Source of the DNA: Brachypodium distachyon
Lineage: Eukaryota > Streptophyta > Magnoliopsida > Poales > Poaceae
Reading direction: 5' to 3'
DNA: 64,000 nucleotides
Assembly (NCBI RefSeq): GCF_000005505.3
Contig: NC_016134.3
Span: 41,230,150 to 41,294,149, forward strand
Part shown: positions 37,809 through 48,805 of the stretch, piece after piece
Numbering within the stretch: the stretch's first letter is position 1
Layout: each line of letters begins with the position of its first letter
The notes under the pieces: model-generated
What the model was told of the DNA's origin: nothing
The model's database searches: none
What the model saw: only the letters and a program-made list of their open reading frames with translations
Position numbers and translations under genes: made by a program

Positions 37809-38385
37809 TTCCACTGATTTATTTGCACACTAAGCCGAACATTAGGGTTGTGCAATGTGCATGTTGTAACAAAAAGAGAGTTTGATGTTAATTCAGTGTT
37901 GTGCATGTTACATTGACGCTTGATGCATTAGTTTTGAAATTCACGGCAGAACCTAATCGATAAATTCTAGTCACATTCGTACTTCCACGCTTATCGAGCA
38001 CCCACACTTCCAAAAAGATGAAACAAAATCACGGATGTGTGGTACTCCCACACGTTTATGAAATCTTTATCGTTCTTGTTTTCTGGGTAGAAGTCTATGA
38101 TTCTTGGAAACTCTGGGTTTGCTCACCGATGAGGCATCACGAGCGCGACCATTTACGCAAAATCCAGATTTCTGATGCCAATTGTTAAGTTCAAATGCAC
38201 CTATGGTTGGTTATGCAATGTTAAAACGGGACATTGGCATCTTATACGGGACAAAAGTAGAATGGATTGAAGAGTTGGCTCCGAAGGTAAAACCATGCCT
38301 TGCTCAGCTGCTTATTCTCTTATTCGCCACTTATAACCGGTCAAAGGCTCAAAGCTAAGCTGGCGCCAACCGGGGGAAATGCAAC
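37809..38385. other. Intergenic / LEA2-like 3' region
   Basis: No feature seen apart from the likely 3' UTR of the minus-strand LEA2-like gene. Confidence 0.45.
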
Positions 38386-39060
38386 TCAACCGTCCACAGC
38401 ACACCGGGGGTACTCGAGCAGCGGCACCTCCCCGCCGCCGCCCCCGCCCACAGCAAACCCTGCGGTCAGCCCAACGACGACATCGCACCTCACGTACAGG
38501 TCGCGCCCGGTAACGAACGGCCCGGTCTTGTACCTGACGCGGCCCGCGACGACGAGCCGCAGCGGCACGCGCCCCGCCGCGCGGTCCGCGTCCAGAGCGC
38601 GCGCCGCGTCCGCCGTCACCGGCATCGGCATGGGGCCGCTGCCGAGCAGCGGCGTCAGCGCGACCGCTTCCCCGGCCAAGCCACCGCCGTGCTCCTGGAT
38701 CAGCGGCGGGAGACGCGAGGGGAGGGTCACGGGCTCCCCGCGGTACGACGAGTAGGCGACGAGCCCGTCGTAGAGCAGCGCGGCGCGGCCGCTCGGGTTG
38801 CGCAGCAGCAGCATGAACTGCAGGTTCGCGGAGACCGCGCAGGAGGAAGGGGAAGAGTTGGCGTTGCTGTCCAGGCGGTACACGGCGACGCGCGCCACCG
38901 TGGCCTGAGGCTTGGTGGGGCGGTAGGCTAGGAAGAGCGCGAGCGCGACGACGCCCGCGGCCACCGCGAGGGCGGCGGCGGCCGCGAGCACGACGCGCTC
39001 GCGGCGGACGCTGCTCGCGCGGTGGACCTCGCAGAGGTGCTTCCTGGAGGTGGTCTCCAT
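38386..39060 (-). CDS. LEA2 / NDR1-HIN1-like (NHL) membrane protein
   Basis: A single-exon open frame of 224 aa starting METTSRKHLCEVHR; the longer upstream frame is rejected because it lacks family similarity. A short basic cytosolic N-terminus is followed by one strong transmembrane segment (about residues 24-47, VVLAAAAALAVAAGVVAL and onwards), then YRPTKPQATVARVAVYRL and an extracellular beta-rich LEA2 domain (LQFMLLLRNPSGRAALLYDGL, VAYSSYRGEPV). This is the layout of NHL proteins, some of which act in pathogen response and senescence (YLS9). The C-terminus is rich in Gly and ends CAVDG. Substrate or partner is unknown. It lies between SGR and PRR95 in the same orientation; in rice an uncharacterised gene occupies a comparable place (from memory). 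Confidence 0.85.
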   Translation of the reverse strand: METTSRKHLCEVHRASSVRRERVVLAAAAALAVAAGVVALALFLAYRPTKPQATVARVAVYRLDSNANSSPSSCAVSANLQFMLLLRNPSGRAALLYDGLVAYSSYRGEPVTLPSRLPPLIQEHGGGLAGEAVALTPLLGSGPMPMPVTADAARALDADRAAGRVPLRLVVAGRVRYKTGPFVTGRDLYVRCDVVVGLTAGFAVGGGGGGEVPLLEYPRCAVDG

Positions 39061-39868
39061 TGATCTGTTCTTTGCGTTTGCGCCGAAAGGTTTGCTTTGG
39101 CGTTCTTGCTCGGAACTTTTTATTGCCGTTTTGGCAGGTCGCTCCTGGCGCTCTCTGCCTTTTTCTTGCTTGTTTCGTGCACTGCATCGCGTTTGCGTTG
39201 CATGTCGTCGTCTGGTCGCGAGGTACACAAGCGTAGGCAGCGGCACGCGATCTGGGCGTGGTGCCGCCCAGAGGTGTGTTTCAGTGTTTGGATCGTGAGT
39301 GACAGCCGTTGCAAAAGCGAGCTCGTACAAAAGTTGTTGGAGGCAATTGTCTGTTCGTCGTGGAGATATTTACGTCGAGGCTACTGAACAGACCGGAAGA
39401 CCAAACTACAAACAGCTACTGTAGTCATTTGCACAGAAGAAATGATGCAAGAATTTGAATTTCAGTCAAATTGAACAGGAATACAGGACGCCTCTATACT
39501 GAGACGTTCAACACAACCTACAACGACAAGGGATGTCCATTGTCAGAGTGCCAACAGAAACATGTCTTTGGACATCCACATAGACGGTGTGTACGTCTAT
39601 GGCAAACACAAACCAAGCTGGCTAGCTACAAACCTGTTACGGATACAGATATCTTATCTTGATCTAGAACAGAACAAGCCGATGTGTTCCCTAATATGCC
39701 TACTGACAAATTCTACTATGTACGAGGTCCAGGGCCTAATCTAGAAGTCAGCTTATATATGTAGATATAAGCTGCATACAGTGGCAACCGAAAGAAAGGT
39801 TGTTGCCTTGGTGTGATTATCTCCAGTCATCAAAGAATATCTGACAGTGATGACCAGAATACCCGCAG
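39061..39868. other. LEA2-like upstream region and PRR95 3' region
   Basis: Contains the LEA2-like leader/promoter on the minus strand and, next to 39869, probably the PRR95 3' UTR. No other feature seen. Confidence 0.4.
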
Positions 39869-40208
39869 GCGAAACACAGCGACCGTGTCAGGTGCGGCGA
39901 CACCTAGCTTCCTTGTATGCTAGGTTCTTGTCGAACAAACTGGCCCTTCACCCGGGGCCGCTGCTCTGCAAGTAATTTTCTGCTCTGGTACCGCACCTGG
40001 GCAACAATGTAAGAATGTAAACACCAGCTCCTAGTAGGGCGAAACACAGCGACCGTGTCAGGTGCGGCGACACCTAGCTTCCTTGTATGCTAGGTTCTTG
40101 TCGAACAAACTGGCCCTTCACCCGGGGCCGCTGCTCTGCAAGTAATTTTCTGCTCTGGTACCGCACCTGGGCAACAATGTAAGAATGTAAACACCAGCTC
40201 CTAGTAGG
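39869..40208. repeat. Exact 170-bp tandem duplication covering the last exon of PRR95
   Basis: Bases 39869-40038 are repeated without any difference I can find at 40039-40208. Each unit contains part of the last intron, its CAG acceptor, the whole terminal coding exon with its TAG stop, and some 3' UTR. The lack of divergence means it is very recent, kept identical by conversion, or an assembly artefact. Confidence 0.95.
39904..39996 (-). pseudogene. Second, downstream copy of the PRR95 terminal exon
   Basis: Identical to the exon at 40074-40166, with its own acceptor and stop. The upstream copy already ends the reading frame, so this one falls in the 3' UTR unless splicing skips the first. 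Either choice yields the same protein. Confidence 0.8.
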
Positions 40209-43200
40209 TGAGATACAGCGAATTGGATTGAGATGACAAGATTATTTATTATGCATACCTTCTTCTCAAAGCACCTTTCTTTCCTCTTTAGCCGAAACTT
40301 GTTCAGCGCGACCTCCCGTTGGCTCAGGTGATGTGTACCATCCATGCTTGGATTTTCAGGAACACCATTGAATGAATTGCATGGATCTAAAGGGGCCACG
40401 ATCCGGTTGGAAGAGCTGTCGCAGCCACTGCCACTGGGAGCATTCCCGGAGTTGTTCAGCACAGTACTGCTTCCGCTGTCACCGGTCATGGGAGAAACAT
40501 GCTGCGGGTCGTCTGAAGGAATTTCAACGTGCAGATGTTTTTCGTTTGCATTTGGTGCAGGTAAAACTTCTTGTCCCTGTGTGATTTCAGCCTGGTCAGA
40601 ATCCATTACTGTTGCATTGCTCTGTTGCCACTTCTGCTGTGACAAAATTGCTTGTGCGGCCGCTTGTTTCGACGTGGATGTTTTGCTGTTCCAAATGGGA
40701 GGACCGGACTGTGGATAGAGAAGGGGAGCGACGGGTGCACCGCTCCAGAATGGCTGTCCGTTAAATGTGAGGCCTGCAACAGGAACAGGAAATGGTACAA
40801 CTCTGATAGGAGGGCAAATTGCGTCTGTCTTGTCTTGAGAGGGAGCCACTGAATCTCCAGTTTTCATTTCCAGATCCACATGTGTTGCTGAGGTGCTACA
40901 TAGGTGAGCATCACCAGCATTACCACAAGAGGATGCAGTCCTGCAGTTGTACCTGGACGGACAAATAGTTTTTAACTGTAAGATTCTTGTGAAATGAAAC
41001 AAGCAACGATGCATTAATTTTTTTCTCTCGAGAAAACAAAAAGCTTGAGCCTCGATATGTTGATAGAAAGAAAGTTATACTTACAAGGAAAATGCAGATG
41101 AAGTTGAGTGGTTCAGAGTTCTTTTATCATTTTTCTCCTGGTCATCTAATTTGCTGTAGTCAGATCTTCTGAGAGAAAGCTCTAACTGATGTGCTGGGAT
41201 GGAGAACCCCTTATCACAGTTTCCATGAAAAGTTGTTCTCATAACATCCACATCTGTCTGTGCATTAGATTTCTGTTCATCATCAATAATATGGACTACC
41301 TCAATCTCTCTGGTAGCTTTTTGACAGTCATTATCTTTCAAACATGGCTGTTTCCTCGGTGATAAATCCCTTTCTCTCCTTGGAATCAGGTTATCATCTC
41401 TAATTGCTACAAGATCACAAACATGTAAAATTAGCAAAAATGCCTGAAAAATGATTTGTAAAAGTTCAAACTATCGAAAACATTATTACTTTGAGTTTTG
41501 GTCTGTCCATTGTCCTCAGTGCTTTTGAGGTCACTAGATAAATATTTTCCTGTTATCTGCTTAAACTCCAAGAAATTGTTCGTGTGCTTACTCTCAGCCT
41601 CGACTTCTGACCTTGTGCAAGAACTCTGCACCATGGAATCTCAGTATCAGTAAAGGCAAAACAGTAATAGGATATCTGAATTTAGACGCAGAACAATGGT
41701 TCCTACTACTAGAGTACAGAACCAGGTGTTTCGAGAAAGATGTCCGAAATCCAAGAGGATTCGATGTTACATCAAACACCCGGTACTTAAAGTCTTTAAA
41801 CAAAATGAAGTCAACAAGTCAAAGTGTTCCAAATTACCACAATACAATCCAGTGAGCAGCCTAAAAACACTATAATCTAGCAAATGTAGTTCGTTGTTTT
41901 ATCATGTGCAACAAGAACTAACTGTAACAGTTTGCCAATACCAGAAAATTCTTCTCATTCAACAAACAGTTCCATACCATAAACGTTACTGCTAAAACTT
42001 ACTTGAGCATCACTTTCTTGTTCACTGCATTCCTTTCTTTTGTGGGCTACATTTTCAATCAAATGTTCAGCTTTTGTCACTCCAGTCTTCTGTCCTTGCC
42101 ATTCTGTAAGTTTATCTTCTTGTTGTGTATGTTGCACAAGCCCACCGTTTGACTGTAAAATAGGGTTGTAATTGATTTAGTGGTACTCAAGCCTTCTGAA
42201 TAAAGCATGACCTAAGTTTTGATTGATTGATAGATCTAAAAAAAATTGATATAATATAAAACACACGACACGCACAGTCAAACTAAAATGATGCAATGCA
42301 AGCACGAAGTCTTACTAGCTGTTTTCTCCAAACGTGCTGCCACAAGTTCCGTAACTCATTTTTTCGTATCGGCTTAACAAGGAAATCTGCTGCGCCCTTC
42401 AGCATGCATTTGAAAACCATGCTAACTGCATCATTTGAAGACATCACTGCATAGCCAGAAAAAAGGGCATTAGACTTACTAGCCGCATAAGAAATTGGAA
42501 ACTTCAGAAATACTGGCATAATTTGAGCACATACTTATGACAGGGATATTTTTGCACGCTTCATGTTCCATTATTGTGGAGAGTAGGAGGAACCCAGACA
42601 TCGCAGGAAGTTCAACTTCAGTTAGAACAAGGTCTATATTGAAAGATTTTTCCTTTAGTATTTCCCAGGCCTTGACGCCATCAGAAGCTGCAGCAACTGC
42701 AAGGACAATATGATTCATAAGTTTGACGAAATATCACAATTTCAAAACAACTTTCCTGAAGTCGTGATGAAAAAACTAGCAGAACAAACTCTGCAAGGGG
42801 CCGAATATTGGTGAATAACTTTGCATATTTCTAAAGAAGATTTCATATTTTCAGCAGACTTCTAACTGTGCTAAAAACATGCTAACACATAGCTATAATT
42901 TCCTATACATCTTCGCCAAAAATATATATTCCTATACAGATATGCTCACATAAACAGTTTTGTACTTTCAGTTACCCTTGAGTACAATTTAAAACCAGAT
43001 GCCCACAGACGTCACGGATTGAAGCGTTCAAACTTCAAACTATAGTCCTAGTTTTACAATCGACAAATTCCTGAGATAACTTGCGCACTCATAAAGAGCA
43101 ATCAGGACTACAACAGATCTCGTCAGTATTGGCGTCTGAAAAGAATTTTCCAGTCAATTGCAGCAGCTTAGTCCACGATGCTTGAAAAACAAAATCCAGA

Positions 43201-43784
43201 GGAAGGGAGCTAACTACCAAAACCACCGCTGACAGAACTAGCGTATCTGACAGACTTATCGTGTGGGAATTAGCAACAAGATCACGAGGCATCAGACAAC
43301 AGTAAGTGCTCTACCGTATCACCAATTCACCATGCCACAAGGTTGAACTGTGTAGAACCAGCAGCCACCTCCCGATTGACCCCAGAGCTGCCAACTTTTT
43401 TTTTTCCACCAAACAACAAACAGTACATGAGAAACCAACTCCATCGCTCGCTCGTGCAGTTAGCCGCTCTTAACCCTCGTAATCATCCTAGTTAAAATCA
43501 CCAAACTAGAAATTCGAACAAGCAATTCGACAAGGCCAAAACAAAGGTAGCTAGCTGCGGCGCTGGACGGGCGGTTAATCAGTATGCGCACCGTGGTAGC
43601 CGCACTTGCGGAGGAGCGCGGAGATGACGTGGCGCGTGGAGTCGTCGCCCTCGGCGAGCAGAACCCTCACGGGCATCATCGGCAGCGCGCGCAGCGCCTC
43701 CTGACCCGTTTCCCCTTGATCCTCCACGTTCACCACCTCCCTATCCTCCACTCCTCCTCCTCCTCGCCCCATCCCGGGCGCCAT
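40074..43784 (-). CDS. PRR95: Pseudo-response regulator 95 (circadian clock, CCT domain)
   Basis: Eight exons on the minus strand: 43784-43592, 42696-42535, 42446-42316, 42152-42003, 41625-41490, 41406-41085, 40952-40259, 40166-40074, with GT/AG borders and consistent phases, giving 626 aa (rice PRR95 is of similar size). Residues about 39-155 form the pseudo-receiver ([20 protein letters not shown], then VMMSSND-type loop and [22 protein letters not shown]). The phospho-acceptor Asp of true response regulators is Glu here ([10 protein letters not shown]91), the hallmark of PRRs. A Ser/Asn-rich middle includes [14 protein letters not shown]. The C-terminal CCT domain ([21 protein letters not shown], then [20 protein letters not shown]) is split by the last intron. 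PRRs bind DNA through CCT and repress CCA1/LHY-type clock genes in the nucleus. The start is the first ATG in frame (43784). The terminal exon is duplicated downstream. Confidence 0.95.
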
Positions 43785-43961
43785 CTCCACGCCGGAGGCT
43801 GCTTTCCCTGCGAGTAAGCCTCCACAGCCCAGCAACCAACCTCGCTCTACCTCTGCTCTCTTCTTGCGCTCGAAGCTTCGAAATCTCGCGAGATCAAAAA
43901 CGCCAGTGTGACGCGCAGCGATGGAGACGAAATAAAATGGAGCGGTCGCAGCGGTGTGGTA

Positions 43962-43969
43962 CTATATAG
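43962..43969 (-). promoter_or_regulatory. Candidate TATA box of PRR95
   Basis: CTATATAG, about 180 bp upstream of the PRR95 start codon, followed on the minus strand by a plausible leader. Confidence 0.45.
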
Positions 43970-44064
43970 CGCAATCTTTATTCGCATCCCTGGTACAGAC
44001 AAGTGGGCCAACAGATTCGCGGGCCCGCATCGTCGGTGGGGGGAGGGATCGATGGCTGGTGGCG

Positions 44065-44318
44065 CACGTGACAGGGCGCCGGGGGCGAGGAAATATCTGC
44101 GGCCGGTGGAGCGGCGGGCCGGGCCGCCACGTCACGCGATACGCAGCCCGCGCGGGTGATTGGGCCCAGGGTGACGTGGCGGAAGCCAGGCCGGTCGTCG
44201 CGGGCGAGGCTGATCCGCCATTCCCAATTTCGCCCGCGATATTTTCTGGCGCGGGGGGTACACGTGTTAGGCTGGGAGGCGAGGGAGCCCGATCTGCGGC
44301 CGGGGCGCGGGACACGTG
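44065..44318. promoter_or_regulatory. G-box cluster and evening-element-like site upstream of PRR95
   Basis: Three CACGTG G-boxes lie at 44065-44070, 44261-44266 and 44313-44318, and AAATATCT (evening element AAAATATCT minus one base) at 44091-44098, all 280-530 bp upstream of the PRR95 start codon. G-boxes bind PIF/bZIP factors and evening elements bind CCA1/LHY/RVE proteins, so the set suits a clock gene. Binding here is inferred. Confidence 0.5.
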
Positions 44319-46991
44319 GTGGGCGTGCGCCGCGCGCGCGGTGGCGCTGGCCGTGGAGGCGTGGATGGGGGCATTTTGATTTGTTTAAATCGTGCGGCCA
44401 GGAAGAGGAGGTGGGCGGGTGGGCCCGTGTGTTCTGGGACGAAGAGTGTTTCCATTTTAGCGTGCGCCTGGGCGGACTGGTGGTTGGCGGGTCCCGGCCA
44501 CGATAATATCTCGGGCTGCTTGGACCCTTGGAGATGGAGTAGAGTTCGTACGCGGAGTCATCGTGGTGCCGAGTTTACGGGGTTTCACCAAACATTCCGA
44601 AGAACTTGGCATGTGCGTGCAAAAGTAGTGTACAGTACAAACAATGTAGCACCAGCGACCATGTCGGAGCAACGTACCGGTACGTGAAATCAACTTGCAA
44701 AGACGCATGGCGCCCAGTTCAGTTTTAATAGCAGACACGACAAAACTTTAAGCGCTGCAAGATTAAGTTATGATCAGAAAAATCAAGATCAAGCGACACG
44801 TGCATGCTGGTAATTATTGCACGCTCTGAAGTCTGAACGGTTGCTGTTGTAACTTGCTGGAGAGCGGACGAACGTCTGCGAAAAAGAATGGACGGGAATC
44901 ATCCGTAGCTGCTGTCAACCACGACGCACATACAGACTTGTGCGTGCGCCTCGCATCGACGTTGAAAAGAGGAAAAGGAAACGCCGATACTTCCGGGCAA
45001 CCGGTGATCCGGAGCATTGCTTCTAGAATGCGAATAAAAGAAGTATCCTAGCTTGCTCAGGCCTCTCAGGGCAGTCCTGCAACACCCGCTAAGCTAGCTA
45101 GTCCAGCAGGAGAACAATGCAGCAGCTGTAGTCCACCCATAATTGATACTTATCATTATAGTAATCTCTGTAATGATGCTCTGATCACCTGATCAAAGTA
45201 AGCCGGAGTAGATATTTTTCTCTCGGGCGGAGGGAGCACGTACTACAACGGTACAAGTGGCAGGAGGGGGCGGTGGACAGTGGGCGGGGGGTCTGCATCA
45301 GGGGGAGAGCCAGTGGCTTTGGAATGGTCGCTGTCCCCGTCCTGTTTCTGATTCTCCAAGGTATCACGGGCAGGGGCGTCTTACGTGGCAAGGGCAAACA
45401 AATATCTCCCTCCAATGAACGGCGGGAGCTCTGCCTACTGCAGTGGTTGCAGCTTGCAGGTTAAGAAAAAAGAAAAGAAAAACGAAAGAGAGGTGTGCAC
45501 TTCAAGTCTGCCACTGGTGCAGGTAAATTGCCTGTCGACGACCTAGCGTGACTCGTTTAGCACCGATCGAATTAACAGAAGTTTGTTCCACCCACAGCCT
45601 TTTTCTCTCGTCTTCTCGGCCGAGCCTCAGTCGTCCCACACGTTTACCATCGGCTTTACGTACGTCGCACTCCTGGGTTTTCTGATCGTCTGTTTCGGCC
45701 CTCGCTTTTTTTTTTCCCTCGGCTTAGCTACTCTCTTTGTTAGCTTCCGGCACGTCCGGTGCTAGCAGCTAGCTGCAGTCCGCACCTGTGGACGAGGCTG
45801 GAGCCGAAGCCGCGGCCAAGCACGTGTACTCGGTCGCGCGCAACGGGTGACCACACGATCGATCCATCGATCCAGAGGCACTGCAGCCCTGCAGACGTGG
45901 CCGGCCACGAGATATGTTCTCCAGCCCATACAGCAACGAGATCTTTCTCTCGTAGATCGCTGCGCCCACTTTTTCCGCGATCGATCGATCCATCCCCCGC
46001 GCTGCTGAATCGTTTCCATGGCCGGGCTCGCACGAGGCGTCACCGTCTCGCCTCTCTGCGGCTGCGGCGCGCTGTAGATCGAAACGAGGCCGGCCGGCGG
46101 CCGGGCCCTTCTTTTCTAATCTTACAGCATACAAACCATTTAACCAATTCCAACAAACTTGGCTTTCTTCAGAAATCATATTGAGAAGGCTTATGCAATG
46201 AGAACAACATAAGAACATATGAAAGTGTAGTCAAAAGAATTGCTGGGTAAAATGTGGTTAGATGTAAAACATATACCACTAACAGAACAAAAACAGTCAT
46301 GAGCTAGTTACCGATAGTTGAGTAGTGATTACTTATCTCAGTCACAAAGTCAAACAGGCTCCGACCAAGCACTGAGCTAATTTGCGCGAGGCGCCAGACA
46401 TAGAGTAGGCTAAACAGACTGCCATTAGTTAGGTATTCATCAGGAAACTGCATAATTAGCTGTGATGCACCTATACCTTGTACCAAGCTAGGTTGTGTGG
46501 ATACTTGGATACATATAGATATAGGATAGGCGATATGGGGATATGCCTGACATGCCGATTTTCCAAACAAAAGGATCTGGCGATACGTTTGTCTCATAAG
46601 ATTCTGACAGGGTAAAAGAACTAGCGGTCCCAAGCAAATTCTGAATGAAGGGGAGAAAAAGAAATCGATGAATGAACGGTCCATCTATTCGCTCCCAGAC
46701 TGCTACGGCGAGCTACTCTACACTGCTACATCCTAGTCATATACGAAGCCGTGAACAGATTACGGATGAGCAGATTACAGAGCGGGAGAAGGGAGAGGGA
46801 GAACCGGAGAAGAAGCTTACAGGGGAGGCGGGGCAGCAGCCGGCGGGCGTCTCCTTCAGGGCCTGCACGGCGAGGGGAGGCGCGGAGGCGAGCGAGTGCT
46901 GCAGCGCGAACTTCCATATTTCGTGTCTTGAGAGCGTCTCCAGCAATTTTTTCTTTTTTTTAGAATCAAGCCGTTTCGTTACTCATCAGTC
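44319..46991. other. Intergenic region
   Basis: No gene recognised. A minus-strand exon-like stretch at about 46842-46946 encodes EIWKFALQHSLASAPPLAVQALKE and ends at a good donor (GTAAGC); I cannot name its family and found no partner exons, so it is only noted here. Confidence 0.35.
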
Positions 46992-47073
46992 AGCATAAGT
47001 GCTATGCTCCTCTAAAAAAAAGCATAAGTGCCATGCTTCCATAAAAGAAAAAAAGCATAAGTGCCATGCTGAA
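46992..47073. repeat. Three local copies of an A-run plus AGCATAAGTGCCATGCT
   Basis: The motif AGCATAAGTG(C/T)(C)ATGCT occurs three times in 80 bp, the second and third copies preceded by runs of A. It looks like small local duplication or repeated poly(A)-type insertions. Confidence 0.8.
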
Positions 47074-47510
47074 TACAAGTCAACAGAAAATCAGGAAACT
47101 TGGTACATCCACATACAACCTGAATTTGAAAGAGTGAGGACATGATCATTTAACCTGTTTTCGCTGATACTTTGTACATCCACATCCATTTAACCTGTTC
47201 TCGCTGATACTTGCCATACCCATTCTTACGACATGATCACAATCCGAGCTGATCCGCAAACGGGTGTTGTTGGATGAGGAGCAGAGATTCCAAATGGTCC
47301 CAAAGAAATTGCTACAAAGCTTCAGCGAGGCAACCGGCTTGTCATGGGTAAATTCATTGTGTGTGTACATGCTAGATCCGCCACTGAAGCATAAGGATTA
47401 AGGATCGTAGTACTTTGGATCTCGGTCTGGCCATGCAGCACAACAAAGAGCCAGACAGGCAGATCGAACAATACAGGCATCTTTGGTTGAGTCACAGAAC
47501 AACACCTGGG

Positions 47511-47559
47511 CTGTATGTATTGCACCTGTAGAGTTGCAGTCCAGGTGCAATACATACAG
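47511..47559. repeat. Perfect 18-bp inverted repeat (hairpin)
   Basis: CTGTATGTATTGCACCTG (47511-47528) and its exact complement (47542-47559) are separated by 13 bp. It lies just 3' of the reductase-like fragment. On RNA from either strand it would fold into a stable short hairpin. Confidence 0.92.
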
Positions 47560-47588
47560 TCCAGAACAGGCCCAGGTGCAATATTATC

Positions 47589-47773
47589 TTGTCTGGCATT
47601 TGAAGTTCAATATTCATGTATGATCTCGACAATCTCCAAGTAGTGAGCAACTCTTCCAACCAAGCAGTATCTTCCGTTTGCTGAAGCAACTTCATACGCA
47701 ATGATATGTGCCAGGGCAACATCTTTAACGTTGGTCCATCCAAAGCTGAAATTAGAGTATGTAGAAGATGATC
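47589..47773 (-). pseudogene. CCR/DFR-like reductase exon fragment
   Basis: After a CAG acceptor at 47774 the minus strand encodes [19 protein letters not shown], then [35 protein letters not shown]. This matches the C-terminal part of cinnamoyl-CoA reductase / dihydroflavonol reductase-like short-chain dehydrogenases, where the family reads [12 protein letters not shown] and GRYC-VERVAHY. A stop follows directly, with PDK only in another frame, and neither the NAD(P)-binding GxxGxxG nor the YxxxK catalytic part is present nearby. It is an isolated exon fragment. Confidence 0.72.
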
Positions 47774-48805
47774 CTGCATGAAAACGAGAAGCATTTCTTG
47801 GTAAGAATCAAACAGAAATATTCCCTTGTAAGAACACACTTCTCTGGTATAAGCACTGTAATTTGGCCTCATGCAATGTTTTTAGGCGTAAGCATTTATC
47901 CATACGTCACACCAATATCCTCTGCTAGATGAATATATATTTGTGGCACTGAAGAGGAATAAAGAACAGCTCCAAGTGCTCAAAGATATGGAAGCAAAGC
48001 CACATAGACACATAGAGAAAGTAACAATAGGCAAACAATCTACTGTCCACGTATGTGGCAATATAATCCAAACCAATTAAGGTAAACGTGGTCCTGATAA
48101 CATTCAGAATACATATAACTTGACGGCTTTAGGATAACAGTGAAGAGTAGAATTCAGAACCCAAAGATGAGAAACACAATAATTGATGTATCTACATCCC
48201 AGGTTATCTATATGGAAATTCAGAACCCAAGGATGACAAACATATGCGTGATATCAATCATCTTTGGGTTCTTCCGAGTACTGTAGCTATACACAATAAA
48301 TTACTCAGAGATGAGCAACACATAAACTACTTTGAATATGCAGAGCCTGGGCGACATAATCAGACCTAGCCACCGAGAGTCACTATCCGTCGAGACTCGA
48401 GACCCGAGAGCCAGAAGGGAAACCGCGAAAGAGGTGACATGCAATGTGAGGAATCAACAAATGCTTTTGAATTATCATTGCATGGAACATAAAACATAGA
48501 ATCAATATGAAAAAAGGTACATGCAAGATGAAGAGATTGTGAAGAATAATGTGTGTCATGCAAGGTGAAGACTTATGAATTTAAGATAGCCTTCTATCTG
48601 GAAACATTTTCGACTTAAGACATTACTAAATTCTTTTGAGAAATGGTATATGCAAAGAAAATGATGTTTTGGTACTTCAGATTTTTCAAATCTAAAGTTT
48701 GACTCTGGAACTAATATCATAAAAAGGAATTTCCAATTTGGGAATTCAAATTCTAAATCTGAAATCTCATTGCTTGAAACATAGAATCATGCAGATATGC
48801 CTGAC

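Noticed and set aside
38312..39187. 291-codon minus-strand frame over the LEA2-like gene
   Set aside because: Shifted reading of the same GC-rich exon; the LEA2 frame has the transmembrane segment and family motifs.
40118..41014. PRR95 ending in the frame that runs through the last intron
   Set aside because: Reading through gives [11 protein letters not shown] instead of the conserved CCT end; a good GTATGC donor and CAG acceptor restore [13 protein letters not shown].
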